Shown piece after piece: positions 35,456 through 47,900 of a DNA stretch of 64,000 nucleotides. The position numbers were made by a program, and so were the translations under genes. This stretch comes from Aquila chrysaetos chrysaetos (lineage: Eukaryota; Chordata; Aves; Accipitriformes; Accipitridae). The stretch is taken from contig NC_044009.1 of NCBI RefSeq assembly GCF_900496995.4, forward strand, positions 10,014,001-10,078,000, written 5' to 3'. The notes beneath the pieces are model-generated. The model searched no databases, was not told where the DNA came from, and worked only from the letters and a program-made list of their open reading frames with translations. Position 1 is the stretch's first letter. Each line of letters starts with the position of its first letter.

Positions 35456-38400
35456 GTGGCGGGCAAGCCGGAGGCCTGGAGGCGGCAGCCGGGCTTGGCC
35501 CGCACCCCTCGCTCCTCCAACTGTCACAGCGAAGGGGGCACAGAACTTTCGGTCATGGCCGCCCCAACGCCTTCTCCCCACCCGCCTCAGTTCTACCGCC
35601 AACCACGAGGCAGACCTAGTCAGCACCGGCCAATAAGAGAGCAGGAGTTGGCCCGCCCTCCCGGCGAAAGGAAGGAAGCTCTCCGGGAATTAGCGAGGAT
35701 GGCCGTACGCAAGAGGCAAGCCAGCCAATGCCGAGAGCAGCCGTTAGCCTAGCCCCGCCCACCCTGGCTAACTGACTCCTGGGATAGACAGCGCAAGCTG
35801 GAGCGCGTCCTCTGCCTCCACCCCCGCTGCCGCAAGTGCCCGCCCCTCCTCAGCAGCCACCAATAGAAGAGGTAACGATCCGCCGCCCTGTCTGCGCTGG
35901 ATGGCCGCTTTCAAACGGGCCGCCAGCCGCGGCCCCGCCCAGGGCCAAGCGAGAGCCAATGGGGGGAGGGGGACGGCTGCCGCAGGAAAGCTGACCCGGC
36001 CGTTGCTGGGCAGCGGTGCGGGGCCGGCCTAGGCTGCGACGTCGGCCGCCGCTCCCCGGCTCCCTCTGCCCGCCCTGCGGCCGCCGCCGCTGGTGCCTCG
36101 GGTCCAGGCGGCCTCCTCCGCGAAGAGATGCTGCTTGTGGCTGCCCTGCCCTTCCATCTGCCACGTCTGCTCTTCCGTGACCGGTCCCGGTGCTGGCGGC
36201 CTGGTCCCTAGCCCCGTTGGAGGCAGAGGGAGGTGTTGGGGCAGGGGGTTGACCATCCAGCTTGATTATAACCTTCTGTGTGGAAATATGACCCTTTACA
36301 GCACGCCTAGTCTGCCTGTTGTGTATATTTTGCGTGTGGGTTTTACAGCGGCCCACTGCTTTGTTTCCAGTGCAGGAAGCGGGCTGTGAGGGCTTCACCT
36401 GCAGAGCCCCTTCACCTTGGAAGTACAGGCACAGCGAGAGCTGAGGTCTGAAAATGACTGTCAGATAACAAGGGAGAAATAAGGTGCTCTTTTCTTAATA
36501 TTGAGAATAATTAACCTTACAGTCATCTACAAAACTGGCAGCTTCTTTGTCTCTTGAAGGCGTTAAATCATACAGGAAAACGCATGCTTTAATCAAGTTT
36601 GTTACTCGGCTCAGTTCAGAGGTAACCTCTTGTAATACACTGACTTTTTCTTTCTAAGAAACATGGAAATGCAAGCATCTTCATGATCCGACAACTCCTT
36701 TTCTATCCCTGGACCTTTCTATGCATTTGGGCTCTTACCTGTATGGGCTTTTGCCCCCAATTCAGACATTGCACCCTCCAGGTCGTGAGGTGGGCCTAGC
36801 TGCTCCTGTGGACTGCATCTGTGCTATATGGGTTTCCCATCCCTATGTCAACCACAATCTGAAAAGTATGTGGGAAGAAACATGGACATGTTTGTGTTCT
36901 TGGAATACACCATTTTGTTCCAATCTCCTGGTCTCCCACATTATCTCTATGTAAACGTTTCAGCATAGACAATAAAAAGACTGGAGCAGTGTGTGCCCAG
37001 TGCTCCAAAGAGAAAGCTGAGGACACTAGGAGCAAGGCAGGGTTGGCAAGGCTTTCTCTACACATCAGAAAGCCTGTCTGTGTCCAGAGCCAAGGTAGAG
37101 ATTAAGTTTTAAACTCCTGCAGAGGTTGCCAGTGGACAGTATGCGTTGGCTTTCCTTTTCTTTACGACCAGTTTGGCCCTTCTAAGGAAGAGTAGACATT
37201 TCAGTGAGCAAACCATGCAGGGACATTAGATCTGACAGCGAAGACAGACTCCTGATGCTAATTTGGGTCACCTCCTGTTTTGTCAGCCTGTGGCTGTTTT
37301 GTGGGTTTTTTTGTTTATTTGTTTCTCCTGGTAGTACTGCCATGTCCTCTGACCCTGTAGCCAGGATTCTGAGTTTGTCCCGAGTCTATGCTAAGAGATA
37401 AAGTCTGAATTATGAAATTTCTTAGCACAAAAGCTTGTGTAATCTGAGAAGCAAAAGGAAACTGGTAAGCTCAGCAAAAAGAAGTTTCTTAAAAGAAAAA
37501 AGATAATATATCATGGCATTTATAACGGCAATTTTGTTAAATCAGATATGTCACTTAAAAAAAATTGGTTTAAAATAAATTACTGCTTTGACTTCTTGCT
37601 CCAGCTAAAAATGTAAAATAAGTCATGTTTGTTTGGGTTTAATGGATTTTGGTTTATTGGTAATTTTTTTTTTTTTAAATAACCAACTCATGCAATATAT
37701 TTTCTTATATCCCTGTCTCTGTCAAAATGTCAGGATTTCTAGTGCTAATCTAATTAAATTGACTCAGGTGGAAATATTTGAAAAGGAACCTGTCTCCAGC
37801 GACGCGTCGGCTAGCTGGCAATCAGCCAGCACCAGCAACACCGTTTGGGTACTACCCAAATTGTCCTGCCAGCAGCTGGACTGGGGTTCTGCACTGTTAG
37901 AGCAGCTTTGCAGTGCGGGAGCTGAAGCCAGCCAGGCAGAGTGGCAGGGCCACCACCTCTGTTTCTGCTGGGGCCAATCCCACCTGACATAACCATAAAA
38001 GCAGTAGAGGTCATTTATACCTCGACTAAATTAGCAGTAGCACTGAAAATGCCACACTAAGATCAGGCTGGTAACGAAACCTTACTGAGAACTCTGGGTG
38101 CTGCTGCAACGTATCTGCAAATAAATGAGCAGTGTTTGCAGAGACTAGTGGTTTGCCATTGTTGTATAAGAAGACAATAATCATAAGTATAGTATATGAT
38201 TAGTATAGTATACTTGATTATAAGTAAGAATACTTAATCATAAATATAATTTGGTTCAAACTGGGGTCACTGTTTTCAGAAATAACAGTAAAAACCAACA
38301 TTACACATTGTTATATGATAGTGGCATGAAATAACTCTTGACTGTAAAATATGTTTTATTCATATGCTTAGCTTTAAATGGAGATAGGACATTTTTACAA

Positions 38401-38517
38401 TACTTGTAACCACCAAGCAGCCTAACGAGCTCTCGACTGTTAATTTGCAACATTACAATTAGCAGAAGCAGACAATTGATTGGAAGGAAATTATATGTAC
38501 TTCTCTGTTGGTGATTT

Positions 38518-38530
38518 GTGTGTGTGTGTG
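38518..38530 (+). repeat. (GT)n microsatellite
   Basis: Alternating GT of 13 bases followed by a T-rich stretch. Confidence 0.7.
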
Positions 38531-38744
38531 TTTCTTTTTTTATTCTTTTAACTCTCTTTTGATAAATTAAAACACTCTTCTAAGACTGAAATGATAGAGC
38601 CTCCTCCTTGGGGAACCAGAACATGAAAATTTCTAGTCTCTGGATATTTCTAGGTATGCCAGTTTGTTTGGTTCTTTTTATATTGTGTTTTAGAAATCAT
38701 AGTAATTAAAATTAAGGGCATAAAGTATCAAAATCACTAAAAGA

Positions 38745-39400
38745 TATCATAGAAATGTAGTACTGGTATGGACCTCACCAGTTATCTAATCCATTTTTGT
38801 ATCTGAGGAGTGGACTAATAGTCCTACAATGTTCATCACATTTGTTTTTCTATATTGTTTTTAAACAAATTCTGTGAAAGTTTTTTCTTAGATAGCTGCT
38901 CCATCATTTATCTTACTATATAATTAAGAATTTTTCTTGGTTTTATCAGGTTTTCCTCTCCCTCATTAAGCCAAATGCTTCTTGCCCAGCCTTTCCAGAC
39001 AGAAAAAAACCCACCCTGTTCTTGATTGTACCCTTTCATTTATTTAAAGATTGCTAGCCTGTCCTCTTCTCACCATCTACTTACTAATTAAACAAAGCCA
39101 GTCCTTCCAAGTCTTCCTCAGAACTTACAAAATGTACCATTTTTATCTTTTTTTTTTCTGGACATTCTTTCCCTCTTAAGCCATCATGTCTAAAATTAGG
39201 CAGAGTGTTAAAACTCTGACTTCAGTGCTGCTAAATAGAGCAGAATAATTATCTCCTGTGAGGTGCACTAACACTCCTGTTAATAATTTGCAGAATTAAA
39301 TTTGTCTGATTTTGCTCTTTTGCATCATCATGTTTATGTGTGATCCCTAGTTTGTGATTCCATGTAGCTATAGATCCCTTTTGGCAAGATTCTCTTATGT
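38745..39400 (-). mobile_element. old CR1-like LINE remnant, antisense
   Basis: Several ordered phrases resemble the reverse complement of the CR1 3' region: an ATCATAGAA start, the track around TTAATTAAACAAAGCCAG-like text (39080–39110), CACTCCTGTTAATAATTTGC (39269–39288) and the AGATCCCTTTT phrase near 39372. It is heavily decayed, so the limits are approximate. Confidence 0.6.
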
Positions 39401-41869
39401 CCAGCTGGCATGTTTCCGGCAAGTCATTAATTAGCAGGTTGTAAGATGTCTCTAGAGCTGGGATCCCACTGTGACCAGGGCAGCTGTAAGTGTGGGAAAA
39501 GAAAGATCCCTCAGCAGATTTGCTGGAAAGCATTTTTTTACCTAGGATTGGATTTTCTCTGGGATACCTGTCACATTAAGCAGAAGTTTCTCTCTCTTCC
39601 TTTCCTCTATAGTCAACTCGGTTGCTTAACACAGGTGCTCTATTTTTAATGGTATATTTATACTTCGTTCTTGTTGTCAACCTTTCATGTAACCCTCTAT
39701 TCCTCTCACAATGAAGGCTCTAGAAATTTAACTTCTAGGGGGGACTGTATTAAACCAGTTGATGGTAAAACATCAGCTCAATATTCATCAGCAGTCAAAA
39801 ACACTACTACAGCATCAGCAATGACTAATAGCAGGTTTGTTGCTGTTGTGATTGTCTGGAGACACCAACACAGCTTGCTTTGCTATGTCACTTCCCAAAT
39901 GCTGCCCACAACCCCCGTCACCCCATCACAAAAGGGTTTATGAACTAGAAAGGTACAGAGAGAAGCAATTAGGATAAACACGAGACCGTACAAACAGACA
40001 TACAGCCACGGTGTGATCAAAGGTCCAGCTGATGCAGCACCTTCTGAGAGTGGCCAATAGCGGAGGCTAAGAGGTGGGTATGAGAGCAGTCTGTGTGGGC
40101 TCTTGCATTATACCTTCCCAGCTGAGTTACGAGATCAATGAGCAAGGAAAATCTGCTGTTTGAGGACAAATTAAATAGATTCTCTTGCTTAGAAAAGAAA
40201 CACCTGAATGGGAATATGATACCTAAATGATTCTATGTTGCAAATGGTACGGAAAAAGTGCATGGGGAACAGTTGTATAAATTTCACATAACAAATGAGA
40301 AGATTTCCAATAAACTTTTCAGGAATCTAGATATAAAACAGTCTAAATGTTATCCTTTTTTTCCCTAACACTTAAGTCAACTATACTTATGCAGTTTACT
40401 TGCATGACTAGGCTTATGCTTAAGTCTAGGACAAGTAGGAAACTCCTTGTCAAAGGTTGTTGCAGCTGCCCAAAGGATGAAGAGATCAAAGGTGCCAGAG
40501 ATAATGGGAGAAAAATCTATTGGGGTTTTAAAGTACAAAAATGTACACAGAGCTCTTTCTCAGGAAAACTGCTGGCAGGTGAGAGGGTTTTCTGTTCTGC
40601 CGTGTCACTCGTAGCATTCACAGATGAGCCCTGCCAAAGAAAGCTGAGCCCCAGCTCTGACACGGCACAGCTATTTTTGGAATCCCCACATCTCAGTTTC
40701 TATAACCTCTCCAGTGACTACCAGCCTGTGTATTATTTTTAAGGACAGATCGCACACACATACTATGTGGGTCACAGCTGGAGGAGGTGATCTGTGCTGC
40801 TCCCACACAGCTCCCTACAAGCATCTATCAGCTGCTCCAGCTGCCAGCAGTGGCTCAGCTGTGGTTTTGCTATGGCCTTCAAGTAGGGAAGGGATTGTAA
40901 CTTTGCTCTCCTAGGAGCAGAACTGGGCTTAAAATATGATACTGAGAATGAGTATCTGTTACTTGGCTTCTTTCTCATGCCTTGGTGTTGATTTTATGGA
41001 TGTTGCTGATAAATGTTGCCCTGTTTTTTATGCTGGTAGGGCTTTGCTGGGAGAGGGAGATGCCCTGCAGGTCGCCTGGGAGGTGGTAAGCAAAAGGATG
41101 TTATACCATAGCCTCTTTACTCTTTTACTCAGCTGGGGATGAGTTCCAGCTATGTTCCTTAATTTTCTGAGTTTTTGGTTACTATCTGGTGGTGAAAACT
41201 CATGTGAAGGGCTATGTCAAACATATATGGGCCCCTTAGAGTGGGACAAACATGCCTACCTACCCCAGGTTGCTATCAGGTATCAATCAGCAAGATCATA
41301 ATCTGACTCCTAGCATTGAGCTTGTATTAAAGAACCATTGGCTTTTATTTCTTTTCTTCTTGCCCACTAATGTGCTGGGCATTTGCTTTACAAAAGGTAC
41401 ATAAGCTTCTACCCCAGAGATAAAATTGTTTATATTATGGATTGACACTACAAACTTAGCAACCAGGTTACAGGCACAAAACTCTGACCTAGTTAGAAGA
41501 CACTAACAACACAGAGGGCTGGACTTAGTGACACTGCCAGGGAAAGGCTAGCAACCAGTAAGAACAGACAAATATTCACCCAGAGTTACCCTTCTGTGAC
41601 CATTGCAACCTGCAGCATGAAAATGCATTGAGAGAAATGGCAGAAAAAGCTGTATCTGTGACATCATGATGAATATCTGTACTCATTTTTACCTGGGAGT
41701 GAAACTGAAGCTTTTATCTTCTTCCCTCAATTGCTCACAATCTTGTTTGTTTTTTTTTTCTAATGGAATTATTCTTCTATGAAGATCGTGGAGGGGAAAA
41801 AATGACCACTGGAAACGTATCTGCCTTTCCTTAGCTTTTTAGCATGTTTTTTCCTGCCTACTCTTCCAG

Positions 41870-41941
41870 GAGACTACTACAATGACAGATCCTTCAGTGG
41901 TGGATCACCTGGCACAACTGAAACTCAAGGTCCTAGAAAAG
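41870..41941 (+). CDS. C21orf58: C21orf58 orthologue, exon with start codon (coding 41882–41941), residues 1–20
   Basis: Acceptor CTCTTCCAG, then a short leader and ATG at 41882; peptide MTDPSVVDHLAQLKLKVLEK; donor AAG|GTAAGA. It corresponds to the human start MLDSS... with its LTLKLL helix. The short human form starts at the equivalent methionine, which decided the start. It leaves in phase 0. Confidence 0.85.
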
Positions 41942-44900
41942 GTAAGAGAATAACTCTGCAGTGGTCACCTTTGCTCTGCTTTTTGCATGTTCAAGCATTA
42001 ACATTGTATTTTAAATAAATATATGTCAACTGAGACACAAAGAGGATCTGCAGCCAATTGAGAACCTCTTTCTTCATGCAAGCTGAGGCAGACCAATGTG
42101 CGGTGGTGCTACAGTCACTATCACTTTCTTAAATAACATTGTACAAGTTTACATGGACCTACAGTAAATTAAAAATAGAGTTAAAGTGACTTTGATTTTA
42201 TGGGAGATGTCACCAGTTAGCTCAAAACCAATTTGAGTTGTGACAGGCAAAGTTTAGGAGTAAATGTTGGGTAAAGAGGACCTCAGATTGTTTTAAGGCA
42301 ATTTCATGTCATCTTTTTTGTCTGCTTTCACATAAGATATGTTGCCTGATGAAACATGGGTAGACCCATGCTGGAAGCACATGAGGTGCTGTACAGAATC
42401 CCAGTAGCTCTTTGTTGTGACTGCACACTAATGCACCCAAGGTTCTCCACTCAGCCCTGTTCCTCCCCCCTCAGCACATCTGAATCTGCTAGCATAGACC
42501 TGCTTCAGTGTCCTCCAGAAGCCACTTAAAGAGAAGTCTGGAAGGAAAAACAATTTTCCTGGAGACATGAATGCTGGAAGTGGCATCTAACCTGTCTCCA
42601 CAGTGGAGTCTTTTGTCTTAGATGCAGCAGCCATTTGAAGGCAAAGCTTTCAACAGTGTGGAGCTATGCAGAACCAAGAAAAGAGCCTGTGCATGAGTGA
42701 AAGGTCTCTAATTTCTGAGCAGCAGGGAGCAACAAGGGCTATCTGCTCCCCAAGGAGCAAGGAGTTGAGCACAATAACACAGCCAGCAGGGCAGGGGCCT
42801 GCCCGGCCAGCCCCCAAGCGAGGCAAGCAGGGCAGAGCCAGACATGGTGGCCAGATTCAACCAAAAGTCCAGATCTATCAGGCAAGCTCATGGCGATGAG
42901 GCAGGTCCAAGGCCAACCTGGGAAGTGCCTGCAGGTTGGGATCAGAGTTAATAGGATCCGTGGCCAGTCACAGGCATGGCCGTGGTTGAACTGCAGACCA
43001 ATTACTCATCCAGTATAGCTCAGGTAAGAACTGAAGACCTAAAACTGAGATTAAAGGGGCTCCTGGGCACATGAGCAGCAGATGTGGAAGTCCCTGGTGA
43101 GGCTGGCCAGGGCCATTTAGGCCTATCAGTGTACCAAATACCCAAAACTGTCCGGCACCAAGTTCTTCATATGATCCATTATGATGAATTATGTATGAGT
43201 CTCCTGATTCACCATGCTATCAATTTCCAGGTTTGGGATAGCCTGGCCGGTTGGAAGCGTGACTGTTCTGTTACCGTAACTAGATTAGTACTGAGACATT
43301 TCATACTTCTATGAATACTTCTTGTAGCCCTCACTAGCTGTGGTTTAGCTGTTAAGAAGCACTGCTTGTCTCCACTTCTGCTTTATTTCCTCCATCCCAA
43401 ACGTATGCCTGTAAGGTAAGGTTGGAAATTGTTGTGAACTTTGCTGCCTGTCTCATAACCAGTTCTTGTTGTGGTTCTACCAACAGAGACTAGAAAATGA
43501 ACAGGAGAACCTAGGGAAGATGGAGTCACCTCTCCCAACTGCAAGTAAAAGAGAAGCATTTGTTCTAATTATGGACATGATACAGAAAGGGCTTAGTGAT
43601 GTTCTCAGGCATGAGTTCCTCAGCAGGTCACACCAGATGATCACATCTCCTCCCTAAAAACTGGAAGAGGCCTCTGCGTGCTCAGTGGTTGGTCATTTGG
43701 GTGGTCAGAACTTGCTTTGCCTTGGTTTCTGTGACAGGAACATTGTCTGGAGGGCAGGAGGGAGACTCTGAACTTGAGTCAGTGCTGCCCCAGTTCAGCC
43801 TGCGTATCTAAATCTGTATGCAGCCCTGAGGATTGGAAGTAGCAAAAATGCAAGTTCCAGTGAAGCCTGTGCAGTAATGTCAGTCTGTATACTAGTCTCA
43901 GTCCTAACCAAGCCAGTGAATCTTAGCAGCCTTGATGCAAGGAGAATGGGCTTGCTATCCTGTGCAGCTATCTACATTTTATCTTTTGAATTTCTTCAAC
44001 TGTTTTTTTTGACAAAGGGAAATAATCAGCCAGCCAAGCACTGACACAAGAATGACCTCCTGTCCAGGTGTCCTCTGCAGCCTCTCAGCTGTGGATGCTG
44101 GTTCAGCTGGAGTAAACTACTGGTGATCCTATTCATCCTAGCTCCTATACCTAGGAGCGAGCCCCTGTTGCAGTCCAGCTGTGTGCTTGGCTTTGGTGAT
44201 CCTGAAAAGAAGTCATTAGGATGGCCGTGTGTCGCTGAGGGACCCAGGCAGGAGGAACACTCCACTACTAATGCTGCTTTGCACCTTTGAAGCTGACCAA
44301 TGCAGCCTTGTGCAGACCAGAACATGGTTTCCAGTATAAACAAAAGTGACTCAGCTTATGAAACAAATCGTTATACTGAAAGAGTTGGTCTTGAGCACTG
44401 TGTTGATAAGAGCTGGGAAACCATTTCACCAGGAAACCATGCATGTACAATTACATCCTGACTTTGATTTGGGCAGAGAGGTCAGGAATCCCAGCATGCT
44501 TATAAAACTTCCAAAGTTTAGACAATTCTCTATAAAAGCTAGCAAACCAGCTAAAAGTTGATAAATAAGGGAGCTGAAAATAACTTGTGTCTTTATCAAA
44601 CCCTTTCAAAGACTGCTGTGACGTTTCACGTACAAGTAGTGTGTTCCCTTCAACAATACTCCCACGGAAGCTACGCATGCTATGGGCAGTGCATTCATTT
44701 CTTTGCATGGCACATGTAGTGTTTATATTACCTATGGATTAAAGGCTACTGGTAGATGATCAGTAATATTTCTAGATTGTACTCTGGGCTCATATCCATT
44801 GAGCTGATGCACAAATAGTTGGAAATTTTCAATGCTGTGGCCAAAAATTTAAAATCCCTTTAACAACTTAGAGTTTCAAAACAAGAAGTGATGCTTTTCA

Positions 44901-47900
44901 GAGCAGATGCTGGGCATGCCTCCAATGTATCTGAAAACGTTCTTTCTTATTTTCATTGCAAGTGTGTTCAAAATCAGCTGTATGTGGGAAGAATTGAAAA
45001 GGAAGTTGATTCAGAACAAAAAGGAAACAGAAAGTTTGACATTCAAAACTGAGTTTGTTTTGATATGTCAGAACAAACTTTTTTTACATATTGCACAATC
45101 ATCCTTTGCACGTACAGAGTATATCTAGATTTCAGGCTGAAATGAGTTTCTAAGCCAGGAGGTTAAAAGGGGACTTTAGAGAGCAATCTGAAAAGTTTAT
45201 TTTCAAAGAAGGTGCATTGCCTTTGTAGAGCTGCTGAGCAGCTATGTCTGTATGTGGCATAAAGTCATTAGCCATTTGTGGATTTGACAAGAAAAGTAGC
45301 CTAAAGCCTTTTGTGGAAGAAGTGAAGCTATCTTATAACACGTTTTCCAGAATTAATCTCGTAATGTAGGTGGTATAATAGCTCTGTCTTTGTGATCCTT
45401 TGAGAAGATAATAGACTTCTCTTCCTTCAGGGAACAGACATGAAGCTATGCTCCAAAGTGCCCTAAGGCGAAGGAAAGATCTCCTGCAGGAGCTTAAGGT
45501 AAGAGCCCTCTCTGTGGACAGGAACAACAGAAAGGGCCAGGTTATCTGCACGTCCACCGCCAATGTGGATTCAGTTCTTTCCTGTCCTTTGGTTCTTGGA
45601 CTGGGCAGTATTCAGTTCTCTGCTGGTTTGGAGTATAGAGGCTGGGCCAGCTAATCAGGGAGAGGTGCCAGAGAGCAGTATGTCTTCCCTTGCTACAGCT
45701 AACAAAGCTTGCACCCACTTCAGTTTGTTGGTAGGTTGATTCTGTTTGTCCTGAACTGTTGTATCATAAGCTCTCTGGTGTAGTGCCAAAGTGCAAAGAA
45801 GGGATTTTTAATGCCGCCAAAATAGGGACAATAGTAACTGTTACTTATTCCTAGTTTGTGGAGGGTATCAACCGTTAATGAAATGTTTTCGTAGACTTTT
45901 GGCAGTTTTTTCTTCACCTTTTTTCCATTCCTGTTTGCTTGCGCTGAAAACTGTATGGCTTCAAGATATGTGGGAAGAAAAACTTTCTTTATACTTATGC
46001 AGGCACTATTTGAGTGCTTCTCTACATGCAGCAGTCACTTGTGGTCTGCCTGTCAGATGCAGCAGTGCTGGAAGTTTCTGCAGCAGTGTTTTGGTGAGCG
46101 AGGATGTGCCCTGCTGCGGGGTCCCAGGGGCTAATCCCATTTATTCCAGAGAGCATAACAATACTGTCTGCCTTTCTGTGACCAGGTCTTGTTTAAGAAG
46201 ATACTTGATTTTGCAGGAGCAGCACCTTCTAGAAGAGCTTTCACAGCCCCCTGCACCAGCTGGAGGACGCTGTCATAACCACAGAGCTACCCCCCCACAC
46301 GTCTACCAGATACCTTTTCCAGGTCCCCAAGCAGAGCCACCAAGGATTATCCAGCAGACGGTAAGGATCCTCTCTCCTCGGAAACACCGCTAGCGCTGTG
46401 CCAGACTGAGACAACAACCGCAGGTGGAGGGACTTGGGGGCTCTGTGGAAACACTCATCCCACCAAAAGAGAAGATATGTCTCTTGCTGTGATATGGGAC
46501 CCTTACTGGCCTAAGCAAAATCTAAGGGAAATCATCTTACAAATAAAGCACAAAATTAACAGTGTGAATGGTTTACCATAGGAACCTTCGAAGTAGCAAG
46601 AGGAGTGAGAGGATTACCCACGCTCTGGCCTGGCTGTGCAGCCAGTTTCCAATGCACATCACTGTCTGCTCGTGCAGCCCACAACCTCAACAGCTTCTCC
46701 ACAAGGGTCTCATGGGAGACAATGTCCAAAGCCTTACTGAAGTCCAGGCAGATGATACCCGCTGCCCTGCCCTCACAAAGATGAGGGAGCTGGCCAAAAC
46801 CAACCCCAACTTCTCCATTTTCCTTTCATTTTCAGATGCCTCCTCAGCCTGCCACCATCATCCAGCAGTTACCTCAGCCGCCCCCCCTGATCACGCAGAT
46901 CCCCCCGGCCCAGCCTTTTGCAGCCCCCCGGTCTGGAAGCATTAAAGAAGGTGATGTACCCTCTGTCTAGCAGCCAGCTCCCATCACCAGCCCTGGAGAG
47001 GGCAGACAAGGTGCCACAGCAAGTGGACGGGGCCATGGGATGGCGTCCAAACTAGTCAGTGACATGCTGTTTCACGACTGGGCTGCTGCTGGAGCTGTGG
47101 GAATTGCACTCCATAAATGGGCTAGATGATAGCATTTCTGAGAGGCTTTCAGACAAACTCTTATTGCTAAAACTAAAGAAAAAGGGACTACAAACTCAGC
47201 AAAGCCAGGTTAAGCTGCCAGGGAAGCTTGGGAAAGCAAACCAGCTCAACCCAAGGCACTGAGTAATATTGACAAGGTCAAACTCATGCGTGCGGATGAT
47301 TCCAAAATTATCAAACAGAATTCTAAAATGTGTTTTTATTCTCTTGTTCCCTCTTAAACTGCTGTTCAATCTCCTCAGAACAATACAGGTTTTTATTATG
47401 CCCCATGTCTGGAAACAAGACAGAACAGCTAAAGTGCTGTTCCAAATATAGTGCAATGCCAATAAAAAGAGTTTGTTTCTAAACATAGGTGGATGCTACT
47501 GTGAAACAATACATGAACGAAAACCTGGGATGACTTCCCTGGCTCAACCTTCAGCCAAAGATTTCTTCATCCCACAGAGAAATCCTCAGTCACAAAATTG
47601 CAGTATTTGTCAGCTTTTTCTTCACCTATGTGTCTGAATTTTTAAATCAGAGTTTATTTTCATAAACAAAACAGTCCCAATTCATGCATGACTTTTCTGA
47701 AGCTGATACATGTAAATTACTTTTGGTATGACCAGTTTAAAAAAAAAAAAAAAAAGGAGAGTTGCCTTGATTTTTGTTTTTTTTCCCCTCTCCCTCCTTC
47801 CTTCCCTCCCCAAGCAGAGTAGTTCCGCTGCACAGGTCCTTTGTGATTAGAACCCAGAGATCATGGTAAGTAGATTTGATGTGCATGCAGTGGACTCTCA

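Larger units (their letters stand above)
35080..36270. promoter_or_regulatory. CpG-island bidirectional promoter of PCNT (minus) and C21orf58 (plus)
   Basis: GC- and CpG-dense sequence surrounds the PCNT start codon and lies 5' of the plus-strand gene. I see no TATA box near the PCNT start. Four CCAAT pentamers, all in the plus orientation, stand at 35630–35634, 35725–35729, 35860–35864 and 35956–35960, as expected for NF-Y-driven head-to-head promoters. Human PCNT and C21orf58 also share a divergent arrangement. Transcription start sites were not determined; the first, non-coding C21orf58 exon is probably near 36000–36260. Confidence 0.8.
36271..41869 (+). other. C21orf58 5' intron region with no assigned exon
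   Basis: About 5.6 kb between the CpG island and the first recognised coding exon. It holds an old antisense CR1-like LINE remnant (about 38745–39400) and a GT microsatellite (38518–38530). No coding exon could be supported; the human protein (short form) also begins in the exon equivalent to 41870. Confidence 0.5.

Noticed and set aside
34971..35636. Long plus-strand open frame in the CpG island
   Set aside because: GC-rich sequence gives long frames by chance; the peptide is Pro/Gly/Ala-rich without a known domain, and overlaps PCNT exon 1 in antisense.
35850..36398. Minus-strand open frame of 182 codons upstream of PCNT
   Set aside because: Compositional frame in GC-rich DNA, upstream of the PCNT start, with no recognisable domain.
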